64,000 nucleotides of DNA. It comes from CAYHBO01 sp964354855. Its GTDB lineage: Bacteria > Babelota > Babeliae > Babelales > RVW-14. Positions 51,503 through 60,255 of this stretch are shown piece after piece. The position numbers and the translations under genes were made by a program. The stretch spans positions 1 through 64,000 of the forward strand of contig CAYHBO010000001.1 of NCBI GenBank assembly GCA_964354855.1. The letters are read 5' to 3'. The notes under the pieces were generated by a model. That model was not told the DNA's origin. It worked only from the letters and a program-made list of their open reading frames with translations, and ran no database searches. How positions within the stretch are numbered: the stretch's first letter is position 1; each line of letters starts with the position of its first letter.

Positions 51503-51772
51503 GTGTTCCCGTTATTTTTCCCCTACTTACATATTTTTATTGTTATCATAGCGCTTGTTATTGCTTGGTATGCGCTTGTTATTAAGCCACAACGAATCAT
51601 GCAAAAACAAATAGCCAAGCTTCAAGCAGCGCTCTGCGAAGGGGCTATTATTACCACCAATACCGGCATCCAGGGCACAATCATCACTATTATGACTAAT
51701 GCCATTATCATCAGAACTGTTGATGGCGAACTTATTGAAATACTCCCATGGTCCATAACAAGCCTACCGTAA
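51503..51772 (+). CDS. yajC: YajC-like protein of the Sec translocon
   Basis: An 89-residue protein with one N-terminal membrane helix (about 7-27), the KPQ motif just after it (ALVIKPQRIMQKQ), and the short beta domain GAIITTNTGIQGTIITIMTNAIIIRTVDG. This is the YajC layout; YajC associates with SecDF, and secD/secF are not in the window. It starts with GTG. Its last 25 bases overlap the comEC start. Confidence 0.83.
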   Translation: MFPLFFPYLHIFIVIIALVIAWYALVIKPQRIMQKQIAKLQAALCEGAIITTNTGIQGTIITIMTNAIIIRTVDGELIEILPWSITSLP

Positions 51773-52953
51773 ACGCATTATTCGCTTTTCCCCTTGTCGG
51801 CCTTATAGCCGGGATTACCCTGCAATCTTTTATTGGGTGCTCGTTAGTATGGGGGATAGGTATTTCGATGGTTATAGGGCTAGTCGCTCTCCTCTACTCG
51901 CTCATTACATTCACTCCATCGGGGCGAACGGAATCGCCTCTCGCTCATCCTGAGGAGCAGCGCCAAGCTACGTCTCGAAGGACCATTCTCATTACCCTCC
52001 TGTTTTTTTGTGTCGGTCTCATCATCTATCCCCTCCAACGCAACCATAACGATTATCTGCGAGATCATTACACCGGCAAATCATGCACTATTATTGCCGA
52101 AGTTGATGATGTGCAAACCTCTCCCGGTAATTTATTTGAAGGCATTGCCCACTTAACGGTTAACCGTATAAAACCAATCGAAGATGACCACTATGAAAAC
52201 ACATCATTTTCTTTTCTCTGTTACAATAAAGAGGCTTTTGACCTTGAAGTTGGTGATGAATTATTCTTTGAAAATATCACCCTACCCCTTCCTTCAAGCA
52301 GCTCTCTTGCTCAAAATACCCCATTCGGCGATTATCTGATAAAAGAAAATATTGTCTCTGCCGTGTTTTTACAAAAAAAGGACATGTTTAATATTATCAA
52401 CAGAATTAATTTTTCACTCAGCAAATGGATCTGGCAGCAAAAGACTCGCGTTTTAAGTACCATCAAAAAAAGCGTTTCTCCACTAGCGTACTCATATTTT
52501 GCACTCATCTTTTTAGGGTATAAACAACTCGCACAAAACCATGAACTTCGCAAAGTCTTTAACCTCTGGGGACTGGCACATTTTCTTGCACGCGCCGGCC
52601 TACACATCATGCTTTTTATCTGGCTCTGGCAATTATTCTTAAGTTTTTTACCGCTATCTATCATTGTCAAAAGAATCATCCTCTTTTTAGTGTGCTTCAC
52701 GTATGCATTATTTTCCTGGTCAAGCATCCCCTTCTTCCGCGCTTACGTTGTGTTTGTTTTAGCAAGAATAGCCCACTTTCTCGATCAGCAAACGCATTTT
52801 TTACATTTACTTACGGTCACCTGCCTGTTTGTGTTACTACTAAACCCCATACAACTATTTTTCCTAGACTTCCAACTCACCTTTGCACTGACCTTTGTTC
52901 TAGGATGGTTCTCACAGATAAGTTCGGTTAAACAGGTAAAAAAAATAATCTAA
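51748..52953 (+). CDS. comEC: Short ComEC/Rec2-type DNA uptake channel protein
   Basis: ComEC forms the inner-membrane channel for single-stranded DNA uptake. This 401-residue copy has two or three N-terminal membrane helices, an OB-like soluble domain (about 105-190, GKSCTIIAEVDDV...LEVGDELFFENI), and the Competence domain with LAHFLARAGLHIMLFIWLW (usually HLLAISGLHI) and several helices. The metallo-beta-lactamase domain of full ComEC (total about 700-800 residues) is absent. Residues about 50-78 are the translation of family C and family B repeats, between two helices. Confidence 0.85.
   Translation: MVHNKPTVNALFAFPLVGLIAGITLQSFIGCSLVWGIGISMVIGLVALLYSLITFTPSGRTESPLAHPEEQRQATSRRTILITLLFFCVGLIIYPLQRNHNDYLRDHYTGKSCTIIAEVDDVQTSPGNLFEGIAHLTVNRIKPIEDDHYENTSFSFLCYNKEAFDLEVGDELFFENITLPLPSSSSLAQNTPFGDYLIKENIVSAVFLQKKDMFNIINRINFSLSKWIWQQKTRVLSTIKKSVSPLAYSYFALIFLGYKQLAQNHELRKVFNLWGLAHFLARAGLHIMLFIWLWQLFLSFLPLSIIVKRIILFLVCFTYALFSWSSIPFFRAYVVFVLARIAHFLDQQTHFLHLLTVTCLFVLLLNPIQLFFLDFQLTFALTFVLGWFSQISSVKQVKKII
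51887..51982. repeat. Family C and family B repeats inside comEC
   Basis: CTCCTCTACTCGCTCATTAC...CCATCGGGGCGAACGG (51887-51931) is a family C copy, and CTCATCCTGAGGAGCAGCGC...GTCTCGAAGGA (51944-51982) is a family B copy. Both lie in the coding frame between membrane helices near the N-terminus of the protein. Confidence 0.85.
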
Positions 52954-52977
52954 GTATAAAAAACATACGGGAGCGTT

Positions 52978-54255
52978 ATGAAAAACAGATATGGTCTATT
53001 ATTTGTTATCTTTTTAGAGGGAGTATCTATTTGCGCAACTCCAGCCACCATTACTAAATCAAAAGAAATATCAAAAGTAGGAACCAAGCAACTTAACGTC
53101 ATGGTGTATTTTGCCGGCAACAATGACCTTTACGACATATGCGTTAAACAGATGCAACAGATGGCGGTCATTGGCTCTTTGTTTCATGTAAATTTTATTA
53201 CGCAGCTTGATGTTTTAAATGAACACAAAGTAAAAAGATATTACATAGCAAAGAACGATATTATTGAACTTGAAGAAATATCAGAAGGCCCTGAAGCCAT
53301 TAGTGGCACCCCCGCAAGCCTCGCATCCTTTGTACAATGGGGTATGGAAAAATTTCCTGCACGAGATTTATTTTTAATTATTTCTAACCATGGTGATGGC
53401 ATCAAAGATCGCAATTACTGGAGTCACGCTAAAACCAAACGCGGTATAGCCATCAATAACCATGCCAACTGTTATCTCACCAATCAAGGCCTTGAAGAAG
53501 CTCTTAGGTTTATTTCCCAACGCGTTCTTGGTGGACGCAAGATTTCGCTCGTACTTACGGATGCATGCTTTATGTCAATGGTCGAAATTTGCTCTCAAAT
53601 TAAGCGCTCGGTAAAACTTTTCGTAGGCTCTCAAGACACAGAACCATTTCTTGGCTATAATTATACCGATCTTTTTAGCGTTTTCACCGACTCTGATGGA
53701 GATCATCTAAATTCAGAAAGATTTGCTCGATGGGCAGTAGATAGTTATATCAACGAACATAAAAATTCCGGGAAATCAATCACACATGCAGCTATTAACC
53801 TAGAATCCATTGAAAAAGTTGAAGACAACCTTAAACAATTAGCACTCTTATGTTCCGAATGCATCGACCAAAAACCTGAGTTTTTTGAAGCAATATATAA
53901 CATTAGAGAACATACGAACATCAAATTTAGAGACTTAGATTATATCGATTTGCACCACTTTTATAACGACTTAATCAACATTATTACTCCAATGCTATCA
54001 GAAAAGTCTCATCGACGTCGCGAGGTTGTACGCCTTGCACTCGAAGGAAAATCATTACTGGGTGATTGTATTCTTGCAAACCAAACCGGCCCTATAAATC
54101 CTGGGGCCATGGGCCTGTCACTTTATTTTCCAATACACACGATCCATCAATCATATTATCCAACTATTTTTAATCAAAAAACGGGCTGGAGTACATTTTT
54201 AAAGACGTACTTATACCGCTTGTATCACACATTAAGCAGGAAAGCAGGGGCCTAG
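52978..54255 (+). CDS. Secreted clostripain-like (C11) cysteine protease
   Basis: A 425-residue protein with a signal peptide (about 1-21). The C11 layout is clear: LNVMVYFAGNNDL at the first strand, the catalytic His in LIISNHGDG, and the catalytic Cys in LVLTDACFMSMVEI. The end of the domain (GAMGLSLYFPIH) is also typical. Clan CD proteases of this type cut after Arg or Lys and are usually secreted. GGGAG precedes the ATG. It is 24 bases after comEC and 49 before the uracil-DNA glycosylase. Digestion of host or envelope proteins is possible. Confidence 0.88.
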   Translation: MKNRYGLLFVIFLEGVSICATPATITKSKEISKVGTKQLNVMVYFAGNNDLYDICVKQMQQMAVIGSLFHVNFITQLDVLNEHKVKRYYIAKNDIIELEEISEGPEAISGTPASLASFVQWGMEKFPARDLFLIISNHGDGIKDRNYWSHAKTKRGIAINNHANCYLTNQGLEEALRFISQRVLGGRKISLVLTDACFMSMVEICSQIKRSVKLFVGSQDTEPFLGYNYTDLFSVFTDSDGDHLNSERFARWAVDSYINEHKNSGKSITHAAINLESIEKVEDNLKQLALLCSECIDQKPEFFEAIYNIREHTNIKFRDLDYIDLHHFYNDLINIITPMLSEKSHRRREVVRLALEGKSLLGDCILANQTGPINPGAMGLSLYFPIHTIHQSYYPTIFNQKTGWSTFLKTYLYRLYHTLSRKAGA

Positions 54256-54304
54256 AAAAAACATCCACTTTGTTATAGTCATTTGATAATCGATAGGATA
54301 TCCC

Positions 54305-54868
54305 ATGGAAAAAAAGACGTTACTCAATGAGCTCACCAAAAAATATAAAAATTGCCAAGGCTGCCCACTCGCAAAGCTCGGTAGAACTCAAGTTGTTTTC
54401 GGCGTCGGCAACCCTGATACCAAGCTTATGTTTATCGGTGAAGCTCCGGGACGAGATGAGGATCTTAACGGCGAACCATTCATAGGTCGCTCTGGAAAAT
54501 TACTCACACAAATTATTGAAGACATGGGTCTTTCACGGAGCGAAGTTTATATTACTAATGTCGTCAAAAGCAGACCACCCAATAACCGAACCCCAATAAA
54601 ACAAGAACGCGAAGCTTGTAAAACATTAATTTTGGTAAAAGAGATCGACATCATTAAACCAAAAATCATCTGTACCCTCGGGTCACCGGCAACTAAAGCA
54701 CTTCTTGGAGATGATATACAAATTTCACAGGCTCGTGGTAAATTTGCTGAGTATCGCGGCATCCCAGTCATGCCAACCTATCACCCGGCATATTTACTAC
54801 GTAATCCCATTGCAAAACATACAGTGTGGGAAGATATGAAAAAAATTATGGAAGAACTTAAAGATTGA
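54305..54868 (+). CDS. Family 4 uracil-DNA glycosylase
   Basis: This DNA repair enzyme removes uracil. At 187 residues it has the family 4 features: motif A GEAPGRDED, motif B HPAYLLRNP, and four cysteines for a 4Fe-4S cluster (CQGC near 18-21, Cys near 101 and Cys near 119, 17 residues apart). FIGRSGKLLTQII and ITNVVKSRPPNNR are also typical. AGGAT precedes the ATG. It repairs deaminated cytosine. The gene is followed by an inverted repeat. Confidence 0.93.
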   Translation: MEKKTLLNELTKKYKNCQGCPLAKLGRTQVVFGVGNPDTKLMFIGEAPGRDEDLNGEPFIGRSGKLLTQIIEDMGLSRSEVYITNVVKSRPPNNRTPIKQEREACKTLILVKEIDIIKPKIICTLGSPATKALLGDDIQISQARGKFAEYRGIPVMPTYHPAYLLRNPIAKHTVWEDMKKIMEELKD

Positions 54869-54930
54869 GAAAAAGTAACTAAAACTTATAAACTCCATCT
54901 TTTATTTTTTTAGCAGCTGATTCTTAGACT

Positions 54931-55020
54931 TGTCATCCTGAACTTGCCTGCCCGCCGAAGCTCCTGGCTCGACGTAGCTTTAGCGTAGGCGGCTTGGCGT
55001 AGGTTGGTTTCAGGATGACA
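54931..55020. repeat. Long intergenic inverted repeat related to families A and B
   Basis: TGTCATCCTGAA (54931-54942) faces TTTCAGGATGACA (55008-55020). Between them lies a GC-rich stretch that can form an inner stem (GCCCGCCGAAGCT with AGCTTTAGCGTAGGCGG). It lies between converging genes and could also serve as a terminator. Confidence 0.75.
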
Positions 55021-55034
55021 ATTAAGAAGACAAA

Positions 55035-56492
55035 TCAACTTTTCGTCACCGGGTCAGGGATTAATAGAATATTCAACGGATCTTGCGGCCAGGTTCTGCC
55101 TGATGGTACCCATAAAAATCGCTTACCGGTACGCTCCTGAATCGATCTTAATGGATAATCATAAACCTTCATAGCACAAGCATCATACGTTTCAGCAAGG
55201 ATAATCTCAACACATCCCTCACTATTCAACTTAGAGCCTGATACGGTAGACACGGTAAACACCGGTCCGTAATGTTGCATGTAAAATTGTGGGCTTTCAC
55301 CAGAGACCACTTCTTTCCAGTCCAAAGGCCTGTTTTTAGGATCTTCAAATGGCTTTCGTAGCAAGTCTGCATCGATATTTATTTCTTTATCTCTGAACAA
55401 CTTTAACACCGCAATAGAATCTTGATGGCCGCGAATAAGGGCATCTACCTGTTGATTATTAAGTATACATTCAACGGCAAACAGATCCGCACTATGAATA
55501 TCATTCCCACGATTAGATTTCGAAAATAATTTTCTACGCAAGCTTTCTTCGATTGCTTCATTATCACAATTTTGTTTAACCAATATGGCCCTTTCTGGAT
55601 CATGATGAATGATATCCGTCCATAAGTAATGTGAAAAATAAACCCCTACAATCGGATTATAAAGATCTTTCAAAAAAATTGGTTTAAAGGAAGCCTGGCT
55701 ACTCAATAATAGCTCCTTAGGATCAAATTTAGGCTCAGGAGCACCGTGACAAAATTGAAGAATTGCACCCCCACAGCGCACATAGTGTGTCAATGCAAAA
55801 CATGAGTAAAGTGTATCTAGTTGCTCAATAAGACCTTCAGGTTCATTAAACAAATACTTATCCATAATTTCTCGGATGAGGCCTTTAGCTCCATAATATC
55901 TATTAATCTCTACCCATTCATGATTCCCGCGCAACAAAATAACACGATCAAAATTAAGCATTTTAAGACAAAGCAAGAGAGCTAGGCATTCAACACTATA
56001 TTTTGTTCTATCAACATAATCGCCAATAAAAATAAGAGAACATCCAGGGTTGAGCGTTAAATCTTCATTGAGCACTCCCTCAATAACCCAACGCCGCAAC
56101 TGCCGCAATAACGTAAAATAAGATCCATGAATATCTCCAACGACAAAAAGATGATCTTCTGGCGTTAAATGCCATGATGAAGCATGGCCAACATGGCCAT
56201 CTTTATTGCTGATGCCAAAATCAGCAAGTTGCCTTTCTGTCTCTATGATAAACATATCAATCAATGCAGAAAAATCTTTCTGATAAATAAGAGCATCCAG
56301 ATGCTTATCTAACAATGGAATTTCTGGATAATTTTGTTCACTCCACCATACCGTCTCTTCAAGTTCTTGTAGGGTTTTGAAATCATAGAAATCTTTAAGT
56401 TGCTTAAAATCATCAGGACCTGCAAGAAGGGCCGGATGCAGAGAAAGAAAGATAGCGAGAAGAAGTTGTGTAATTAGAAATTTAAATTTCAT
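55035..56492 (-). CDS. Secreted PPP-type protein phosphatase, copy 1
   Basis: A 485-residue protein with a signal peptide (1-24, ending LLA). The metallophosphoesterase core has the PPP-family signatures in order: GDIHGS, GDYVDRT, RGNHEW, a histidine in FCHGAPEP (usually HGG) and RGHQDS. This is the set of serine/threonine phosphatases and diadenosine tetraphosphatases. About 130 residues precede the core, and about 110 follow it (GSKLNSEGCVEIILAETYDACAMKVYDYPLR). Substrates are unknown. The neighbour at 56760 is a paralogue. Export makes a host or envelope substrate likely. Confidence 0.87.
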   Translation of the reverse strand: MKFKFLITQLLLAIFLSLHPALLAGPDDFKQLKDFYDFKTLQELEETVWWSEQNYPEIPLLDKHLDALIYQKDFSALIDMFIIETERQLADFGISNKDGHVGHASSWHLTPEDHLFVVGDIHGSYFTLLRQLRRWVIEGVLNEDLTLNPGCSLIFIGDYVDRTKYSVECLALLLCLKMLNFDRVILLRGNHEWVEINRYYGAKGLIREIMDKYLFNEPEGLIEQLDTLYSCFALTHYVRCGGAILQFCHGAPEPKFDPKELLLSSQASFKPIFLKDLYNPIVGVYFSHYLWTDIIHHDPERAILVKQNCDNEAIEESLRRKLFSKSNRGNDIHSADLFAVECILNNQQVDALIRGHQDSIAVLKLFRDKEINIDADLLRKPFEDPKNRPLDWKEVVSGESPQFYMQHYGPVFTVSTVSGSKLNSEGCVEIILAETYDACAMKVYDYPLRSIQERTGKRFLWVPSGRTWPQDPLNILLIPDPVTKS

Positions 56493-56547
56493 ATGAGGTG
56501 CTCAACTATTTTTTACTTCGTTCATAAAACATTCTTCGCAGCCATAC

Positions 56548-56676
56548 GTCATCCTCGCGAACGCGGGGATCCAGGCCTTACTTACTTTTACAGACCTTCT
56601 AAAAACTTGTTAGAAAAGAAGTATAAAAATTTTAAAGTAGAAAAAAGTTCTGGATCCCCGCATTCGCGAGGATGAC
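56548..56676. repeat. Family A palindromic pair, intergenic
   Basis: Arms at 56548-56575 (beginning GTCATCCTCGCGAACGCGGG) and 56650-56676 are inverted, flanking a 74-base A/T-rich centre. The element lies between the two phosphatase genes, directly upstream of the start at 56492. The remainder of the 267-base space shows no gene. Confidence 0.9.
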
Positions 56677-56759
56677 GTAGTCAAAAACCCAATTTCTCAT
56701 AAAATTTCATAAAATCTCAAATCCTCAGAAGATATCGTTCTTTCTAAAAAAGTAACCGT

Positions 56760-58382
56760 TTATTGAGGCCAATCTTCAGGATTTTGTTGAGCAGAAGGCC
56801 ACCGACCTGTAACCGTTCTGACTTCAGGTTCTACATCAGCAGCAGTTTCTCTTCGCTGCCGCATAAACCTATCTCCACCATATTCTTCATCTAAATCCCC
56901 AGTATGAGACAAGTCTAAAAGGCTAAAGGGAATATCTTCATCTTCACCACCTCGTCGCTGTAACCGCGCCAAATTACGTCTTGGCGGCAATGGCGTTAAC
57001 GATCTATCCTGAGGTGAAAGATCTCTTACAGGCTCAATCACTAATGGATCTTGAGGCCAAACATTGCCAGATGGTCGCCACCTAAAACAGTTATTCACGC
57101 GCTGATTATAAGGGAGCAAGGGATAATCATACACTTTCATCACACATTTATCATAAGTTTTTGCAAGAATAATTTCTACACACCCCTCACTATCAATTTT
57201 TGATCCAGACGCCGCAGATAAGGTAAAAACAGGGCCATAGTTTTTCATATAAAATTCTGGATTACGACCCTCTACAACATCTACCCAGTTAAGTGGAGCA
57301 TTTCTTGGATCAGTAAATGGATTAACCATTGTATCCGTATCAATAATCACTTCTTTCTCTCTAAATAATTTTAATACTGCTATCATATCCTGATGCCCAC
57401 GAATAAGAGCATCAACAAAGGTTGACTTAAGAATACGATCTATAGCAAATAAATCAGCACTAACCAAATCATGCCCTCGAGCAGAAGATGAAAATAAGTT
57501 TGCATTCAAGCTCGATTCAATAGCCAAATAATCACCTTGCTTTAGAAAAGCCTCTCTTGCTGGATCATGATGAATAATGTCGGTCCACAAGTAGTGTGAA
57601 AGATTAACATTTTTCGATTCTAATTCTTCTTTTTCAAGTAAAGAAAAAAACGAATCCTGACCCAATATTAATTCAATTGGAGGATTTTTTGGCTCAGGAG
57701 CCCCATGACAAAACTGCAACAGCGTACTGCCACAACCAACATAGAGCGTTAATGTAAAACATAAATACAATTGATCTAGCTGATCAATAACTTCTTGAGC
57801 CTCCCTAGAGTACTTATTTCTAATCTCTTGTGTAAAGCCATAATCTGCATAAGAATTATTCATTGCAACCGATTCATGATTACCTCGTAATAACACAACC
57901 CGATCTTCATTAATTAATGCTAATAAAAGCATAATCGTTAAACATTCTAAGCCGTACACTGTTCGATCAACATAATCACCAATGAAAACAAGTGAGTACC
58001 CCGAGAGAAGTCTTAAATCTTCCGTCATCACTCCTTCAAGAACCCAACGATCAAGTTGCCGCAACAATGAAAATAATGATCCATGAATATCTCCAACCAC
58101 AAAAATTCGATGTTCAGGGCCTAGCACCCATCCCTGAGCATACCCAACCCCACCTGAAGCATTTGCGCCCTTAAGCTTACGCTGTATAACGCTTATAAAC
58201 TCATCCATCAAGGCACAAAAGTCTTTTTTAGAAATAGAAATTCTTGTATTAGAGAAATGCGGAATTTCTGGATAGGTAGAAAAAAGCTGCCTGAGCCCAG
58301 AAACTGTTTTAAATTCGTCGGGAATGGCAAGTAAAGATGGTATGACCAGTAAAAAAAAAAGGTTTAAAATTTTCAACCTCAT
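56760..58382 (-). CDS. Secreted PPP-type protein phosphatase, copy 2
   Basis: A 540-residue paralogue of the gene at 55035. A signal peptide (MRLKILNLFFLLVIPSLLA) fits the ATG at 58382, which follows a G-rich site; an in-frame start nine codons earlier is less likely. The PPP motifs are GDIHGS, GDYVDRT, RGNHES, FCHGAPEP and RGHQDM. The conserved C-terminal segment (GSKIDSEGCVEIILAKTYDKCVMKVYDYPL) is shared. It carries an extra tail of about 75 residues rich in Arg, Asp, Glu and Pro (PPRRNLARLQRRGGEDED) that copy 1 lacks and that may be disordered or a targeting region. Confidence 0.87.
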   Translation of the reverse strand: MRLKILNLFFLLVIPSLLAIPDEFKTVSGLRQLFSTYPEIPHFSNTRISISKKDFCALMDEFISVIQRKLKGANASGGVGYAQGWVLGPEHRIFVVGDIHGSLFSLLRQLDRWVLEGVMTEDLRLLSGYSLVFIGDYVDRTVYGLECLTIMLLLALINEDRVVLLRGNHESVAMNNSYADYGFTQEIRNKYSREAQEVIDQLDQLYLCFTLTLYVGCGSTLLQFCHGAPEPKNPPIELILGQDSFFSLLEKEELESKNVNLSHYLWTDIIHHDPAREAFLKQGDYLAIESSLNANLFSSSARGHDLVSADLFAIDRILKSTFVDALIRGHQDMIAVLKLFREKEVIIDTDTMVNPFTDPRNAPLNWVDVVEGRNPEFYMKNYGPVFTLSAASGSKIDSEGCVEIILAKTYDKCVMKVYDYPLLPYNQRVNNCFRWRPSGNVWPQDPLVIEPVRDLSPQDRSLTPLPPRRNLARLQRRGGEDEDIPFSLLDLSHTGDLDEEYGGDRFMRQRRETAADVEPEVRTVTGRWPSAQQNPEDWPQ

Positions 58383-58518
58383 ATCTACCCCCCGTAGAAG
58401 AAACATCACATTTAATTAAAAATTACCCACATAAAAAGCATGCTTGTTTTAGTTTAAAAAAGTAAACGGTTACTCAATTACTCACAAAAACTCTCTATCT
58501 TAAACTGTTAACGCTTTC

Positions 58519-58546
58519 TTGCCATTTTGATTCATATGTGTAAGAT
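58519..58546 (+). promoter_or_regulatory. Probable promoter of skp-lpxD-prs
   Basis: TTGCCA (58519-58524) and TAAGAT (58541-58546) are 16 bases apart, with a TGTG just before the -10. It lies 34 bases before the skp ATG. Confidence 0.4.
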
Positions 58547-58579
58547 ATTTCTTAGGTTTTTTTCCAAAGGAGTTCTATT

Positions 58580-59185
58580 ATGAAAAAACAGACGTTACTG
58601 CTCATTACTGCATTGTCTGCAGTAAGTTTCGGATTCGTATCTGCTAAAAATGAACCGCTTGTTTCAATCGACAGCGTGCACATTATGCAAGAATCCAAAG
58701 AAGGAAAAATTTTAGCCGAAAAACTTAAAGGCAAAATTACCGACTACCAAAATTTTGTTCAAAAGTCACAACAGGAGATGGTTGCGCTACAAGATGAAGT
58801 CACCAAAAAAGCTGATGTCTTAAGCAAAGAAGCTCTCCAAGAAAAAACAGAAAGTCTTACACGTAAAAAGAAAGATTTCGAAAGAATTCTTGCTGACCGC
58901 GAAGAAGGGCTTCGTGCTGAACTTCAACGTGAACAAATCAAACTTCGTGATAAACAACTTCTTGTAGCTAATACTATAAGCGAAGAAGAAAAATGGGGCT
59001 TAGTTGTTGATAAAAATACTCCTGGCGTTTTATTCGTTAACAAAGCAATCGACAGAACAAGTGTCGTGCTTAAAAAAGTTGATGAAGTATTCGGCCAAAC
59101 AAGCACCATGAAACAAGATGGTGTTGTTATAGCAAGCAATAAACCAGCTACCGTTAAGCCAGTAGCCGAAGCTAAAAAGGCGTAA
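58580..59185 (+). CDS. skp: Skp/OmpH-type periplasmic chaperone
   Basis: A 201-residue exported protein with a signal peptide (1-22, ending VSA). The mature part has the Skp layout: a strand (LVSIDSVHIMQES), a long coiled-coil hairpin (about 45-135, rich in Lys, Glu and Gln), then strands returning to the body (WGLVVDKNTPGVLFVNKAIDRTSVVLKKVD). A Lys/Ala/Val tail follows. Skp guards outer membrane proteins in transit. AAAGGAG precedes the ATG. As in many Gram-negative genomes, lpxD follows directly (six bases). Confidence 0.87.
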   Translation: MKKQTLLLITALSAVSFGFVSAKNEPLVSIDSVHIMQESKEGKILAEKLKGKITDYQNFVQKSQQEMVALQDEVTKKADVLSKEALQEKTESLTRKKKDFERILADREEGLRAELQREQIKLRDKQLLVANTISEEEKWGLVVDKNTPGVLFVNKAIDRTSVVLKKVDEVFGQTSTMKQDGVVIASNKPATVKPVAEAKKA

Positions 59186-59191
59186 TCGATA

Positions 59192-60247
59192 ATGCAGCTT
59201 AACCTCACGTCAACACAACTTATCGAAATTATCGGTGAGGGGGTCTTAACAGCCCCCCTCACTCATTCTATCGTTCGTCTAGCATCCCTTACCAGCGCAA
59301 CCAAAAACGACCTCGCCTTGGTCTTTGACCGTGGTGATGCTTCAGTTTTCAGCGCCGTTAACCAAGAAATTATTAAAAAGTCACAAGCAGGACTCATCAT
59401 TACTTCACAAACAGTGGTTCCTTATAAAAATTACTTAATCGTTAAAGACCCGCTTGATGCTTTTCAAAAGCTTGCTTTATACGCACAAACACAGAAAAAC
59501 ATTATAGCAGCCACCAAAACTACCATTATTCCAGATTCAACCCATATCGCATCAACCGCCATTATTAAACCGGGCTCCGTCATTGGTAAAAAAAGTATCA
59601 TCATGGATCAAGTTTATATTGGTTATGACTGTATTATTGGCAATAATGTACTACTCTATCCAGGCGTTAAAATTCTTGATGAATGCATTATTGGAGATGG
59701 CACCATTATACATGCCGGCACCATTATCGGCTCCGATGGATTTGGTTACCAAATAACCAAACAAGGATTGCGCAAAATTCCTCAAATCGGCATTGTTAGA
59801 ATTGGCAGCCAGGTTGAAATTGGCGCAAACTGTACCATCGACCGCGCCGCTTTTGATGAAACAATTATTGAAGACCTCGTTAAAATAGATAATTTAGTTC
59901 ACCTTGCACATAACGTAAAAATTGGAACTGGTTCAGCAATTCTTGCACAAACAGCAGTTGCAGGAAGTACCTCCATAGGAAAAGGTTGTCAAATTGGCGG
60001 ACAAGTCGGAATAAAAGACAATATCATTATCGGTGACGGTGTAAAAATTGTTGGAAAATCTGCCGTTATGACATCAGTTAATCCTGGTGAAACAATAGCA
60101 GGCATTCCCTCTATATCATTCATTCAGTGGAAGCGTACTACCGTTATGCTTACCAAGCTCCCAGAATTATTCAAACAAGCTCAAATAATTTCCGAGATGC
60201 TCAATAAAAAACGATCATCCTGGTGGTCACGCTTATTTAAATCATAA
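59192..60247 (+). CDS. lpxD: UDP-3-O-acylglucosamine N-acyltransferase LpxD
   Basis: LpxD adds the second acyl chain in lipid A synthesis. At 351 residues it has the normal length. The N-terminal uridine-binding domain (1-105) is followed by a left-handed beta helix of hexapeptide repeats (about 105-300), including [26 protein letters not shown] and the catalytic His in [13 protein letters not shown]-terminal helix follows. Presence of lpxD shows that the organism makes or modifies lipid A. It lies between skp and a PRPP-synthase-like gene. Confidence 0.95.
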   Translation: MQLNLTSTQLIEIIGEGVLTAPLTHSIVRLASLTSATKNDLALVFDRGDASVFSAVNQEIIKKSQAGLIITSQTVVPYKNYLIVKDPLDAFQKLALYAQTQKNIIAATKTTIIPDSTHIASTAIIKPGSVIGKKSIIMDQVYIGYDCIIGNNVLLYPGVKILDECIIGDGTIIHAGTIIGSDGFGYQITKQGLRKIPQIGIVRIGSQVEIGANCTIDRAAFDETIIEDLVKIDNLVHLAHNVKIGTGSAILAQTAVAGSTSIGKGCQIGGQVGIKDNIIIGDGVKIVGKSAVMTSVNPGETIAGIPSISFIQWKRTTVMLTKLPELFKQAQIISEMLNKKRSSWWSRLFKS

Positions 60248-60255
60248 AAAATCAC

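Noticed and set aside
56493..56675. Open frame of 60 codons on the plus strand
   Set aside because: It is mostly the translation of the family A palindromic pair (RHPRERGDPG and similar), has no ribosome site and lies between two real genes.
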